NCBI RefSeq assembly: GCF_002813375.1
Contig: NZ_PHUJ01000003.1
Coordinates: forward strand, 1,240,001 to 1,304,000
Length of the DNA stretch: 64,000 nucleotides
DNA from: Pseudonocardia alni
GTDB taxonomy: Bacteria > Actinomycetota > Actinomycetes > Mycobacteriales > Pseudonocardiaceae
Direction of reading: 5' to 3'
Shown: positions 57,400 through 64,000 of the stretch, one piece after another
How the letters are laid out: each line of letters starts with the position of its first letter
Position numbering within the stretch: the first letter of the stretch is position 1
Position numbers and translations under genes: made by a program
The notes under the pieces: generated by a model
The model's input: only the letters and a program-made list of their open reading frames with translations
Told to the model about the DNA's origin: nothing
Databases searched by the model: none

Positions 57400-57489
57400 G
57401 CTCTCTAGCGTAGGCGCCGTAGCCGCACCACCGAGCGGGACCGGACCGGACACCGATGACGAACGTGATCGATGTCGCGGTCGGGTCAG

Positions 57490-57527
57490 TTAACGTCGGT
57501 GAAACAGGTGAGTGATGGGTGAGCAAC
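57490..57527 (+). promoter_or_regulatory. GlnR-type nitrogen box upstream of glnA
   Basis: Four 5-mers at 11-base spacing: TTAAC (57490), GAAAC (57501), GTGAT (57512) and GCAAC (57523). The actinobacterial GlnR consensus is GTnAC-n6-GAAAC-n6-GTnAC-n6-GAAAC. The second site is exact and the other three each differ at one defined base, with strict spacing. The box ends 55 bases before the glnA start codon, a normal place for GlnR control of glnA. Binding is inferred. Confidence 0.8.
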
Positions 57528-57582
57528 ACGCCACTCCTACCGTCACCCACGATCTCCACCAGCGAATGAAGGAGCCCAGAGA

Positions 57583-59004
57583 GTGTTCAGCAACGCCGAA
57601 GAGGTACTCAAGTACATCTCGGACGAGAAGGTCGAGTACGTCGACATCAGGTTCTGCGACCTGCCCGGCGTCATGCAGCACCTCACCGTCCCCGCCAAGA
57701 CGGCCGGCGACCTCCTGGAGAACGGCGCCGCCTTCGACGGCTCCTCCGTCCGCGGTTTCCAGGCGATCAACGAGTCCGACATGGCACTGCACCCGGACAC
57801 GACGACCGCCCGTCTCGACCCGTTCCGCAAGCACAAGACGCTGAACATCAACTTCTTCGTGCACGACCCGATCACCGGCGAGCCCTACTCCCGTGACCCG
57901 CGGAACGTCGCCCGCAAGGCCCAGGAGTACCTGGCCGCGTCCGGCATCGCCGACACCGCGTACATGGCGCCCGAGGCCGAGTTCTACGTCTTCGACTCGA
58001 TCCGGTTCGGCACCGACCCGCACCAGGCCTACCACCACATCGACTCCGCGGAGGGCTGGTGGAACACCGGCCGCGAGGAGGTCGGGGGCAACCTGGGCTA
58101 CAAGGTCAACTACAAGGGCGGCTACTTCCCCGTCCCGCCGGTCGACCACTACGCCGACCTGCGCGCCGACATCGTCACCGCGATGCAGGCGTCGGGTTTC
58201 GAGGTGGAGCGCGAGCACCACGAGGTCGGCACCGCCGGCCAGGCCGAGATCAACTACAAGTTCGACACGCTGCTGCGTGCGGCCGACGACGTCATGCTCT
58301 TCAAGTACCTGGTGAAGAACGTCGCGTGGCAGAACGGCAAGACCGCCACCTTCATGCCGAAGCCGCTGTTCGGCGACAACGGCTCGGGCATGCACGTGCA
58401 CTCGTCGCTGTGGAAGGACGGGCAGCCGCTCTTCCACGACGAGTCCGGCTACGGCGGGCTGTCCGACACCGCCCGCTACTACATCGGCGGCCTGCTGCAC
58501 CACGCGCCGTCGCTGCTGGCGTTCACCAACCCGACGGTGAACTCCTACCACCGCCTGGTTCCGGGCTTCGAGGCCCCGGTCAACCTGGTCTACTCCGCGC
58601 GCAACCGCTCGGCCTGCATCCGCATCCCGCTGACCGGTGACAGCCCGAAGGCCAAGCGCGTCGAGTTCCGCTGCCCGGACTCGTCCGGCAACCCCTACCT
58701 CGCCTTCTCGGCGATCCTGATGGCCGGTCTCGACGGCATCAAGAACAAGATCGAGCCGCCGGCGCCGATCGACAAGGACCTCTACGAGCTTCCGCCGGAG
58801 GAGGCCAAGGACATCGCGCAGGTCCCGGCCTCGCTCGGTGCGGTCATCGACAAGCTGGAGCAGGACCACGACTACCTGCTCGAGGGTGGCGTGTTCACCC
58901 CGGACCTGATCGAGACCTGGATCTCCTACAAGCGGGAGAACGAGATCGACCCGCTGCGGCTGCGCCCGCACCCGTACGAGTTCGCCCTGTACTACGACGT
59001 GTGA
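57583..59004 (+). CDS. glnA: Glutamine synthetase type I
   Basis: Dodecameric GSI-beta enzyme of 473 aa making glutamine from glutamate, ammonia and ATP. The signatures are FDGSSVRGF, the ATP-binding [31 protein letters not shown] with [10 protein letters not shown], and the adenylylation loop [10 protein letters not shown] with Tyr401, so activity is probably modulated by GlnE. The GTG at 57583 follows AAGGAG. A GlnR box lies upstream and a hairpin downstream. Matches GlnA1 (Rv2220). Confidence 0.97.
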   Translation: MFSNAEEVLKYISDEKVEYVDIRFCDLPGVMQHLTVPAKTAGDLLENGAAFDGSSVRGFQAINESDMALHPDTTTARLDPFRKHKTLNINFFVHDPITGEPYSRDPRNVARKAQEYLAASGIADTAYMAPEAEFYVFDSIRFGTDPHQAYHHIDSAEGWWNTGREEVGGNLGYKVNYKGGYFPVPPVDHYADLRADIVTAMQASGFEVEREHHEVGTAGQAEINYKFDTLLRAADDVMLFKYLVKNVAWQNGKTATFMPKPLFGDNGSGMHVHSSLWKDGQPLFHDESGYGGLSDTARYYIGGLLHHAPSLLAFTNPTVNSYHRLVPGFEAPVNLVYSARNRSACIRIPLTGDSPKAKRVEFRCPDSSGNPYLAFSAILMAGLDGIKNKIEPPAPIDKDLYELPPEEAKDIAQVPASLGAVIDKLEQDHDYLLEGGVFTPDLIETWISYKRENEIDPLRLRPHPYEFALYYDV

Positions 59005-59026
59005 TCCACACCTGACCCACGTCACA

Positions 59027-59062
59027 CCGAGGCCCGGCCCCCGTCAGGGAGCCGGGCCTCGG
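59027..59062. terminator. Terminator between glnA and cold-shock gene
   Basis: A perfect 12-bp stem (CCGAGGCCCGGC with its complement) and a 12-base loop, 22 bases after the glnA stop and 28 bases beyond the stop of the convergent gene. Confidence 0.75.
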
Positions 59063-59090
59063 CGCGTCCGGTGGGTCGTCGGCCGCCCCG

Positions 59091-60029
59091 TCAGAGGCGC
59101 TCGACGCGGTCGGCCTGCGGGCCCCGGTCGCTCTGCCGCACCGCGTAGCGGACGCGGTCGCCCTTCTGCAGCGGCTCCGCGTCCCGGATCACGGACACGT
59201 GGACGAACAGGTCGTCCCCGCCGGCATCCGGGGAGATGAACCCGAAGCCGCGGTCCTCGTCGTAGCGGACGACGACGCCCTCGCCGCTTCGTGCGGGAAC
59301 CTCGCGCGACGACGGCCCCGCGGGGGGTGCCGACCGCTTCGGCGCCGTCGAGGGCTCACCGCTCCGGACCAGATGCACGTCACGGGCCTGGGGGCCCTTC
59401 TCCGCCTGGGCCACCTCGAAGGCGATGCGGTCGCCCTCCGCGAGCCAGGTCAGCCCCTCGGCCAGGGCCCGGGCGTGGACGAAGACGTCGTCGCCGCCGG
59501 AGTCGGGGGTGACGAAGCCGAAGCCCTTGTCCTCGTCGTACCAGGCGACCGTGCCGTCGGCGTCGTCCGCGGTGTCGTCCACGGCGGGCGGGCCGACCTC
59601 CGCCCCGAGCGGGATCAGGTTCCCGGCCTGCGGGCCGCGCTCGCCCTCCACGACCAGGAAGGCCACCCGCTGGCCCTCGGTGACCACGCCGCCGGTCACG
59701 ATGGCGGAGCTGTGCACGAAGATGTCGGCGCCGCCGGCGTCTGGGGTCGCGAAGCCGTATCCCTTCCCCGGCTCGTACCAGGTGACGGTGCCGAGCAGGC
59801 CCACGGCGCTGTCGGCCGCCTCGGCCGTGACGCGCACCCGCAGCGCCTGGGGTCCGCGGTCGTTCTCGCCGACCTCGAACTCGACGACCTGGCCCTCGCG
59901 GAGCACGGGTGCGCCGCCGCCCCCGACGATCTCGGAGGCGTGCACGAACACGTCAGGCAAACCGTCCTCGGGGGCGAGGAAGCCGAAACCCCGTTCGGCG
60001 TCGAACCAGCGGACGGTCCCGTGCGGCAT
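59091..60029 (-). CDS. Protein with four tandem cold-shock domains
   Basis: A 312-aa protein made almost wholly of four cold-shock OB-folds at about 3-67, 79-140, 158-221 and 250-312. Each keeps RNP1 (RGFGF, KGYGF, KGFGF, RGFGF) and RNP2 (DVFVH, DIFVH, DVFVH, DLFVH) and ends with a GPQA motif. Bacterial Csp proteins normally have one domain of about 67 residues. It should bind single-stranded RNA or DNA over a long footprint. Linkers are short except the 28-residue Pro/Ser-rich one before domain 4. The ATG at 60029 follows CTGGAG and begins directly at domain 1; the frame runs on to 60212 without domain features. Confidence 0.93.
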   Translation of the reverse strand: MPHGTVRWFDAERGFGFLAPEDGLPDVFVHASEIVGGGGAPVLREGQVVEFEVGENDRGPQALRVRVTAEAADSAVGLLGTVTWYEPGKGYGFATPDAGGADIFVHSSAIVTGGVVTEGQRVAFLVVEGERGPQAGNLIPLGAEVGPPAVDDTADDADGTVAWYDEDKGFGFVTPDSGGDDVFVHARALAEGLTWLAEGDRIAFEVAQAEKGPQARDVHLVRSGEPSTAPKRSAPPAGPSSREVPARSGEGVVVRYDEDRGFGFISPDAGGDDLFVHVSVIRDAEPLQKGDRVRYAVRQSDRGPQADRVERL

Positions 60030-60217
60030 CGAGAACTCCAGATCGGTGGTCGGGTACTGGCCCCAGTCTCCCCGACGGACCTCGCGGTCCGTCGGGCCGG
60101 GCCCACGGGCGGCGGCCCGCGGTGGGTCGACCGGCCGTACGACAGGCACGTACTGCGTTCGCCGTGAACATCTCGGACAGCGGCTGCCCGGTCGTCGATC
60201 CGAGCGGCGCACACGAG

Positions 60218-60251
60218 AGCGCCGCCCCGTCTGGAAGGACGGGGCGGCGCT
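60218..60251 (-). terminator. Terminator after glsB-like gene
   Basis: A perfect 13-bp stem (AGCGCCGCCCCGT with its complement) and 8-base loop, 26 bases beyond the stop of the GlsB-type gene and upstream of the cold-shock gene. Confidence 0.75.
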
Positions 60252-60277
60252 GGGTCTCGCAGGGAACTACGGCTGCG

Positions 60278-60559
60278 TCAGCGGCCGACCTTCTTGCGAC
60301 CGACGATGGCGTTGTAGATGACCAGAACGATGATCGCACCGATCACCGAACCCACGATGCCACCGAACGAGAAGCTCATGAACTGCCCGGTGCCACCACC
60401 GGAGATCAGCGACCAGAGCAGGCCACCGACGAGCGAACCGACGATTCCGAGGACGATGGTGGGGAGAATCCCCATCTTGTCGTTGCCCGGAACGATGGCG
60501 CGGGCGAGGAAGCCGGCGATGAGACCGACGACGATCGCGATGAGAATGGTCCAGAGCAT
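60278..60559 (-). CDS. GlsB/YeaQ/YmgE-family membrane protein
   Basis: A 93-aa protein with three Gly-rich transmembrane helices: LIAIVVGLIAGFLARAIVPG, then GILPTIVLGIVGSLVGGLL and FGGIVGSVIGAIIVLVIYNAI. This is the transglycosylase-associated/YeaQ pattern. Members are stress-induced; biochemical function is unknown. A hairpin terminator follows. The next upstream gap is long and may hold stress-responsive promoter elements, but I cannot identify one. Confidence 0.9.
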   Translation of the reverse strand: MLWTILIAIVVGLIAGFLARAIVPGNDKMGILPTIVLGIVGSLVGGLLWSLISGGGTGQFMSFSFGGIVGSVIGAIIVLVIYNAIVGRKKVGR

Positions 60560-61295
60560 GGGGATGTCTCCTCTGTGCGGCGTATGGACGAGTAACAGCC
60601 CGGAGTACCGGACCAGGCTGACACCGAGTGACCCGTAGGACTCATAACGAAACGTCCCGAATGGTCACCGTTCGGACGCGATCAGGAGACGGGAGAACAT
60701 CGACCCGCACCGACTGCGCCGACCGACCCCAGGAGAACCGCCGACCGGCCGCCGACGTGCGGCCGACCGGACCACACGGGTCCCGGTGTCGGGTACAACG
60801 TCGCCGACGCTAACCACTGCCGGTCACGGAAACATCGCAGGACACCCCTGCCCCACCATCAGGTGCCGGAGTTCGCACGGTCGGGGTCTTCCCGGATGCG
60901 GGCGCGTCACGAGGCGGTCACCGCGGACGGATGCGACCCCCGCTCGGGGTCAGGTCCGCTCGGAGCATCCCGGACGCGGAATCGGTGCAGAGATCATCTC
61001 ATCGCCCGCGTCCGCGGATTCGTTGACAAGGGCGGGACGCGGATGCTTGACTCAGAGCTACCGTGTTCCAGGTCACACGAAGTGAGGGTCGCACCGGCCC
61101 GTCCACTCCGATCGGTGACACCGCCCGGGTGTCCACGGAACGGCACCGGCCACGCGCGACCCTCTGCGTCACCCTGCGCCCCTCGGCGCGACCACGAACG
61201 TGCACGGTCCTTCCTCGGCGGCAGGATCGTGTCCCCTCCGCGCCCCCGGGCTGACCTCGTCGCCCGGGGGTGCGGCACATTCCGGGACGGCGGGA
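60560..61295. other. Long intergenic region without a convincing gene
   Basis: A 736-base gap between two same-strand genes. Open frames cross it on both strands (the longest is 60863-61312, 149 codons) but show no family motif, ribosome site or coupling, and their composition is Arg/Pro/Ser-rich as expected of shadow frames. A TTGACA hexamer (61023-61028) occurs without a matching -10. An unannotated small RNA cannot be excluded. Confidence 0.5.
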
Positions 61296-61730
61296 CTACT
61301 CGGCGCCGGTGACGGCCACCAGACCGGCGGCCTCGATCCCGGCGAGGGCGGCGGCCTCGTCGTTGAGCGACGCGTCGCCGGTCACCCCGACGGCGCCGAG
61401 CAGCGCGCCGGCCGCGTCCTTGACGAAGACCCCGCCGGGCACGGAGAGGATCTTGCCGCCGGCGAGGTTCGCCACCGAGGTGAAGAACTCCGGGGAGTCC
61501 GCGGCGCGGGCGGCGATCGCGCGGTTGGTCATGCCGAGGGCGAGCACACCGCTGGCCTTGGCGACGGCGAGGTCGGGCCGCAGGAAGCCCGAGCCGTCCT
61601 GGCGGGCCAGGGCGACGATCGCGCCGCCCGGGTCGAGCACCGCGACCGTGAGCGGGTTGAAGCCCTGCTCGGTGCCGTGGGCCAGGGCAGCGGCGGCGAT
61701 GGTCTGGGCCTGCTCGAGGGAGATCGTCAT
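61296..61730 (-). CDS. Second HbpS/GlcG (DUF336) protein
   Basis: A 144-aa single-domain protein with the same fold markers as the operon copy: NPLTVAVLDPGGAIVALARQDG, RPDLAVAKASGVLALGM and GALLGAVGVTGDASLNDEAAAL. The two share domain layout but diverge in sequence, and this one is monocistronic. Homologues bind haem (HbpS) or occur near glycolate and B12 enzymes. Ligand is unknown. Confidence 0.88.
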   Translation of the reverse strand: MTISLEQAQTIAAAALAHGTEQGFNPLTVAVLDPGGAIVALARQDGSGFLRPDLAVAKASGVLALGMTNRAIAARAADSPEFFTSVANLAGGKILSVPGGVFVKDAAGALLGAVGVTGDASLNDEAAALAGIEAAGLVAVTGAE

Positions 61731-61795
61731 ACTGCGAACCCTGCCATCACCGCGCCGCGCACGCCCACCCCGGCCTCACACAGCGCGGGCGGCGG

Positions 61796-62218
61796 TCAGC
61801 GCCGGGTGAGGCCCACCAACGGGATCGTCCGGTCGGTCCTGCGCTCGTAGTCGGCGAACCCGCCGTTGTTCTCCTTGATCCAGGCCCAGACGCGGTCGCG
61901 GTCGGCCTCGTCGAGCTCGGCCGCATGCACCGGCACGGTCTCGACCCCGCCCTCGCCGTCGGCGATCTCGGCGGTGACGTCCGGGTTCGCCATCAGGTTG
62001 TGGAACCACGCGGGGTGGCGCGGCGCGCCGGCCGCGGAGGCGACGACGACCCAGCGGTCACCGTCGGCGAACCAGCGCAGCGGGGCGATCCGCTCGGCAC
62101 CGCTCTTCGCGCCGACGTGGTGGACCAGGATCATCGGCAGGCCGGTGAACGGCTCGCCGACCCGGCCGTCGTTCTCCCGGAACTCGCGGATCACCCTGGT
62201 GTTGAAGTCCTCTGCCAT
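61796..62218 (-). CDS. Deazaflavin (F420)-dependent nitroreductase-family protein
   Basis: A 140-aa split-beta-barrel protein of the Ddn/F420-dependent nitroreductase family: ILVHHVGAKSGAERIAPLRWF at the cofactor site, then HPAWFHNLMANPDVTAEI and the C-terminal ADYERRTDRTIPLVGLTRR, all diagnostic. Members reduce quinones or nitro compounds with F420H2. Its presence with two LLM oxidoreductases implies the host makes F420. Physiological substrate is unknown. Confidence 0.93.
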   Translation of the reverse strand: MAEDFNTRVIREFRENDGRVGEPFTGLPMILVHHVGAKSGAERIAPLRWFADGDRWVVVASAAGAPRHPAWFHNLMANPDVTAEIADGEGGVETVPVHAAELDEADRDRVWAWIKENNGGFADYERRTDRTIPLVGLTRR

Positions 62219-62230
62219 GACCCCATGCTG

Positions 62231-62944
62231 TCAGGCCGGCGCCCCGCCGGGAGCGAACACGACCCAGCAGGCGGCGAGCGTCGCGGCGAACGCGACGAGG
62301 ACGAACACCGCTGCCCACGCCCCGCCGCCGAGCGGGGTGAGCTCGGCGAGCCGGTCGGCGTCGGAGTGGCGCAGCCGGCCCCCGCGACGGCCGCGGCGCA
62401 GCTCCAGACAGGCCTTCACCCCGCCGAACAGCAGGAACCAGGTCAGCGCGGCGGCGAACCCGGTCCGCAGATCGGCCGGGGCACGCAGCGCGACGAGCAC
62501 GAGCACCGCACCGGTCGCGACGACGGCCAGTCCCCCGTAGAGGTTGCGGATCTGCAGCAGCGTCGCGGCCAGCAGCACCACCGCGATCCACAGCATCGCC
62601 TGCGCCTCGTCCGCCGCGACCAGCACCGCACCGCCGAGGCCGAGCAGCGGCGGGAAGACGTAGCCGGCGGAGAACATCGCGACCACGCCGGGGCCCCGCC
62701 CGGCCCCGGTGGAGTGCGTGACGCCGGAGGAGTCGGCGTGCAGCCGGATCCCGGCCAGGCCCCGCCCGACCAGGACCGCGACGAGTGCGTGCCCGCCCTC
62801 GTGGGCGATCGTGACCGCGGTGCGCGTCAGCCGCCAGGTCGGCCGCCACGCGACGACCGTCAGGGCCAGCAGCGCGGCCAGCAGCGACGCCGGCCGGGCC
62901 GCGACGAGCTCGTACCCGCGGGTGATCACGTCGAGGTCTGCCAC
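62231..62944 (-). CDS. M50-type membrane metalloprotease-like protein
   Basis: A 237-aa membrane protein with the zinc motif HEGGH (His48-Glu49-His52) in an early transmembrane region (VTIAHEGGHALVAVLVG) and about five further hydrophobic segments. This matches the short M50/M50B-like family in actinobacteria. The third zinc ligand of site-2 proteases (an Asp in a later NxxPxxxLDG loop) is not evident, so proteolytic activity is uncertain. It is 12 bases upstream of the Ddn-like gene on the same strand. Confidence 0.85.
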   Translation of the reverse strand: MADLDVITRGYELVAARPASLLAALLALTVVAWRPTWRLTRTAVTIAHEGGHALVAVLVGRGLAGIRLHADSSGVTHSTGAGRGPGVVAMFSAGYVFPPLLGLGGAVLVAADEAQAMLWIAVVLLAATLLQIRNLYGGLAVVATGAVLVLVALRAPADLRTGFAAALTWFLLFGGVKACLELRRGRRGGRLRHSDADRLAELTPLGGGAWAAVFVLVAFAATLAACWVVFAPGGAPA

Positions 62945-62971
62945 GCACCCCAGTCAACCAGCGGGGCCCGG

Positions 62972-63865
62972 TCACACCGCGCCGAGGATCTCCTCGACCG
63001 CCTCCAGCGCCGAGCCGGTGTCGTCCGCCAGATACATGAGGTCGACGAAGGTGTGGTCGACGTCGGTGTCGGTGGCCGCCCGGCGCACCAGCGCGGCGGC
63101 GTCGGCGGCGGTCTCCCCCGGCTTCGGGTTCACCCGCAGCACCGCGCCGATCGCGTCGGCGGGGCGGCCCGCCTCGGCCGCGGCGGCACGCAGGTCCGCC
63201 CAGGGCGCGGAGACCGCGGCGTCGAGGTCGGTGACGTCGGAGGTGACGACCGGCAGGAACCCGTCGGCCCGTTCCGCGATCCTCCGGCGTGCCCGGGGGC
63301 TGAAGCCGCCCAGGTAGACCGGCACGTGCCGCGGCCGGGCGTGCACGTACGACGGCGCGACGCTCGCGAACCGGCCGGTGAACTCCACCGGGTCGTCGTG
63401 CCACCAGGCGTCGAACAGGTCGAGGGTCTCGTCGAGCCGGGCGCCGCGCTCACCCATCGGGACACCCACCGCGTCGTACTCCTCGGGCGACCAGCCGATG
63501 CCGAGGCCCAACAGCAGCCGTCCGCCCGACAGATTGTCGATCGTCGCCGCCTGCCGGGCCAGCAGCGCCGCCGGGTACCAGGGCGCGTTGAGCGTGCTGG
63601 TGCCGAGCTGCACCCGCGCGGTGACGGCGGCCGCCGCGGTCAGCAGCGCCAGCGGGTCGTGCGCGGCGGTGAACTGCTCGGGCACGCTGCCCGGGTCGCC
63701 GGGCCCGCCGCCGTAGCCGACCGTCGGGTCGACGGCCACCAGCAGCCGGTCGCCGGTCCACAGGCTCGCCGCGCCGCGCTCCTCGGCGCCCGCCGCGAAC
63801 CGCATCGTCCCGTCCACGTGGGCCGCGGCCGCACCGAACTGCGGGATCCCGAAACCGATTCGCAC
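62972..63865 (-). CDS. LLM-class F420-dependent oxidoreductase (TIGR03620-like)
   Basis: A 297-aa luciferase-like TIM-barrel enzyme. Its opening IGFGIPQFGAAA and ASLWTGDRLLVAVDP, with VQLGTSTLNAPWYPAALLARQ and GGRLLLGLGIGWSPEEYDAVG, fit the F420-linked TIGR03619/TIGR03620 group. Substrate is unknown. GTG start. It is divergent from a MerR-type regulator, 37 bases apart, which probably controls it. Confidence 0.88.
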   Translation of the reverse strand: MRIGFGIPQFGAAAAHVDGTMRFAAGAEERGAASLWTGDRLLVAVDPTVGYGGGPGDPGSVPEQFTAAHDPLALLTAAAAVTARVQLGTSTLNAPWYPAALLARQAATIDNLSGGRLLLGLGIGWSPEEYDAVGVPMGERGARLDETLDLFDAWWHDDPVEFTGRFASVAPSYVHARPRHVPVYLGGFSPRARRRIAERADGFLPVVTSDVTDLDAAVSAPWADLRAAAAEAGRPADAIGAVLRVNPKPGETAADAAALVRRAATDTDVDHTFVDLMYLADDTGSALEAVEEILGAV

Positions 63866-63902
63866 TTGACCTCCAGCCGCTGGAACACCCGACGCTGTAC
63901 CC

Positions 63903-64000
63903 GTGACCGCACCACCTACCGATGATCACCCTGTCACGCTGACGATCGGGCAGCTCGCCCGGCGCAGCGAGGTCCCCGTGCGCACGCTCCGTTTCTGGTC
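63903..64000 (+). CDS. MerR-family regulator (3' end outside window)
   Basis: Only 32 codons are visible. From the GTG at 63903 they read through LTIGQLARRSEVPVRTLRFW, the DNA-binding helix-turn-helix start typical of MerR regulators. The ligand domain is off the right edge. Divergent from the LLM oxidoreductase gene, whose promoter it likely shares. Confidence 0.85.
   Translation, partial: MTAPPTDDHPVTLTIGQLARRSEVPVRTLRFW

Noticed and set aside
61023-61028. TTGACA hexamer as a promoter
   Set aside because: No -10-like hexamer at 16-18 bases downstream, so it cannot be supported from sequence.
60863-61312. A 149-codon plus-strand frame in the long gap before the second HbpS gene
   Set aside because: No ribosome site, no recognisable motif, composition typical of noncoding frames, and its end overlaps the HbpS gene antisense.

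Overview
The window is GC-rich, densely coded DNA with many GTG starts and frequent 4-base ATGA/GTGA gene overlaps. It carries F420-type (luciferase-like and deazaflavin) oxidoreductases, a DtxR/IdeR-type iron box and a GlnR-type nitrogen box. All of this points to the chromosome of a high-GC actinomycete, most likely Pseudonocardiaceae or a near relative. No rRNA, tRNA, CRISPR array, phage module or recognisable insertion sequence was seen. The window starts inside a ferredoxin--NADP+ reductase gene and ends inside a MerR-type regulator gene.

Region 1 (1-16.9 kb) is mixed housekeeping and accessory content. It holds fprA (partial, behind an iron box), a metallophosphoesterase divergent from a P450, a DUF6069 membrane protein, an APH-type phosphotransferase, an SRPBCC protein, a HipA-like kinase/DUF3037 pair, DoxX, pgi, a PAP2 phosphatase, a Fpg/Nei glycosylase, a thioredoxin-NHL (NHLRC2-like) protein, a NarL-type two-component pair and an acyl-CoA dehydrogenase.

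Region 2 (18.2-47.5 kb, resuming at 56.9-59.0 kb) follows, as I recall it, the order of M. tuberculosis Rv2199c-Rv2220: ctaF, ctaC, asnB, adenosine kinase, HesB/ErpA, glycerate kinase, DUF3043, cobT, cobS, ilvE, gcvT, leucyl aminopeptidase, sucB, TIGR01777 epimerase, lipB, lipA, DUF4191, RDD protein and glnA. It supplies cytochrome oxidase subunits, cobalamin lower-ligand assembly, branched-chain and one-carbon metabolism, lipoate synthesis with its consumers (Lpd, SucB, GcvT), and glutamine synthesis.

Region 3 (47.5-56.9 kb) interrupts that block between DUF4191 and RDD. It is a nine-gene, translationally coupled operon for a coenzyme-B12-dependent diol/glycerol dehydratase. The genes are a HbpS/GlcG (DUF336) protein, a glycerol facilitator, the small, large and medium dehydratase subunits, both reactivase subunits, a 72-aa protein and a FhuF-like 2Fe-2S protein. 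Upstream lie an unusual GAF-HATPase-LuxR regulator and a divergent GntR/FCD regulator. The cobU-cobT fusion and cobS in Region 2 could help make the cofactor.

Region 4 (59-64 kb) has a protein with four tandem cold-shock domains, a GlsB-type membrane protein, a second HbpS/GlcG protein, a deazaflavin-dependent nitroreductase, an M50-type metalloprotease, an LLM oxidoreductase and the start of a MerR gene.

The most striking structure is a pair of single-gene units at 16976-18142 and 28794-29885. Each is a gene for a winged-helix plus DUF559/PD-(D/E)XK nuclease-like protein, bracketed by two direct copies of a palindrome specific to that locus. In the first, the hairpin arms covary around a constant loop. 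In the second, two near-identical 61-bp palindromes bracket the gene, one overlaps its stop codon, and the gene is frameshifted. They look like single-gene mobile elements that may travel with, or into, their own hairpins, comparable in logic to REP/RAYT units but with an unrelated protein.
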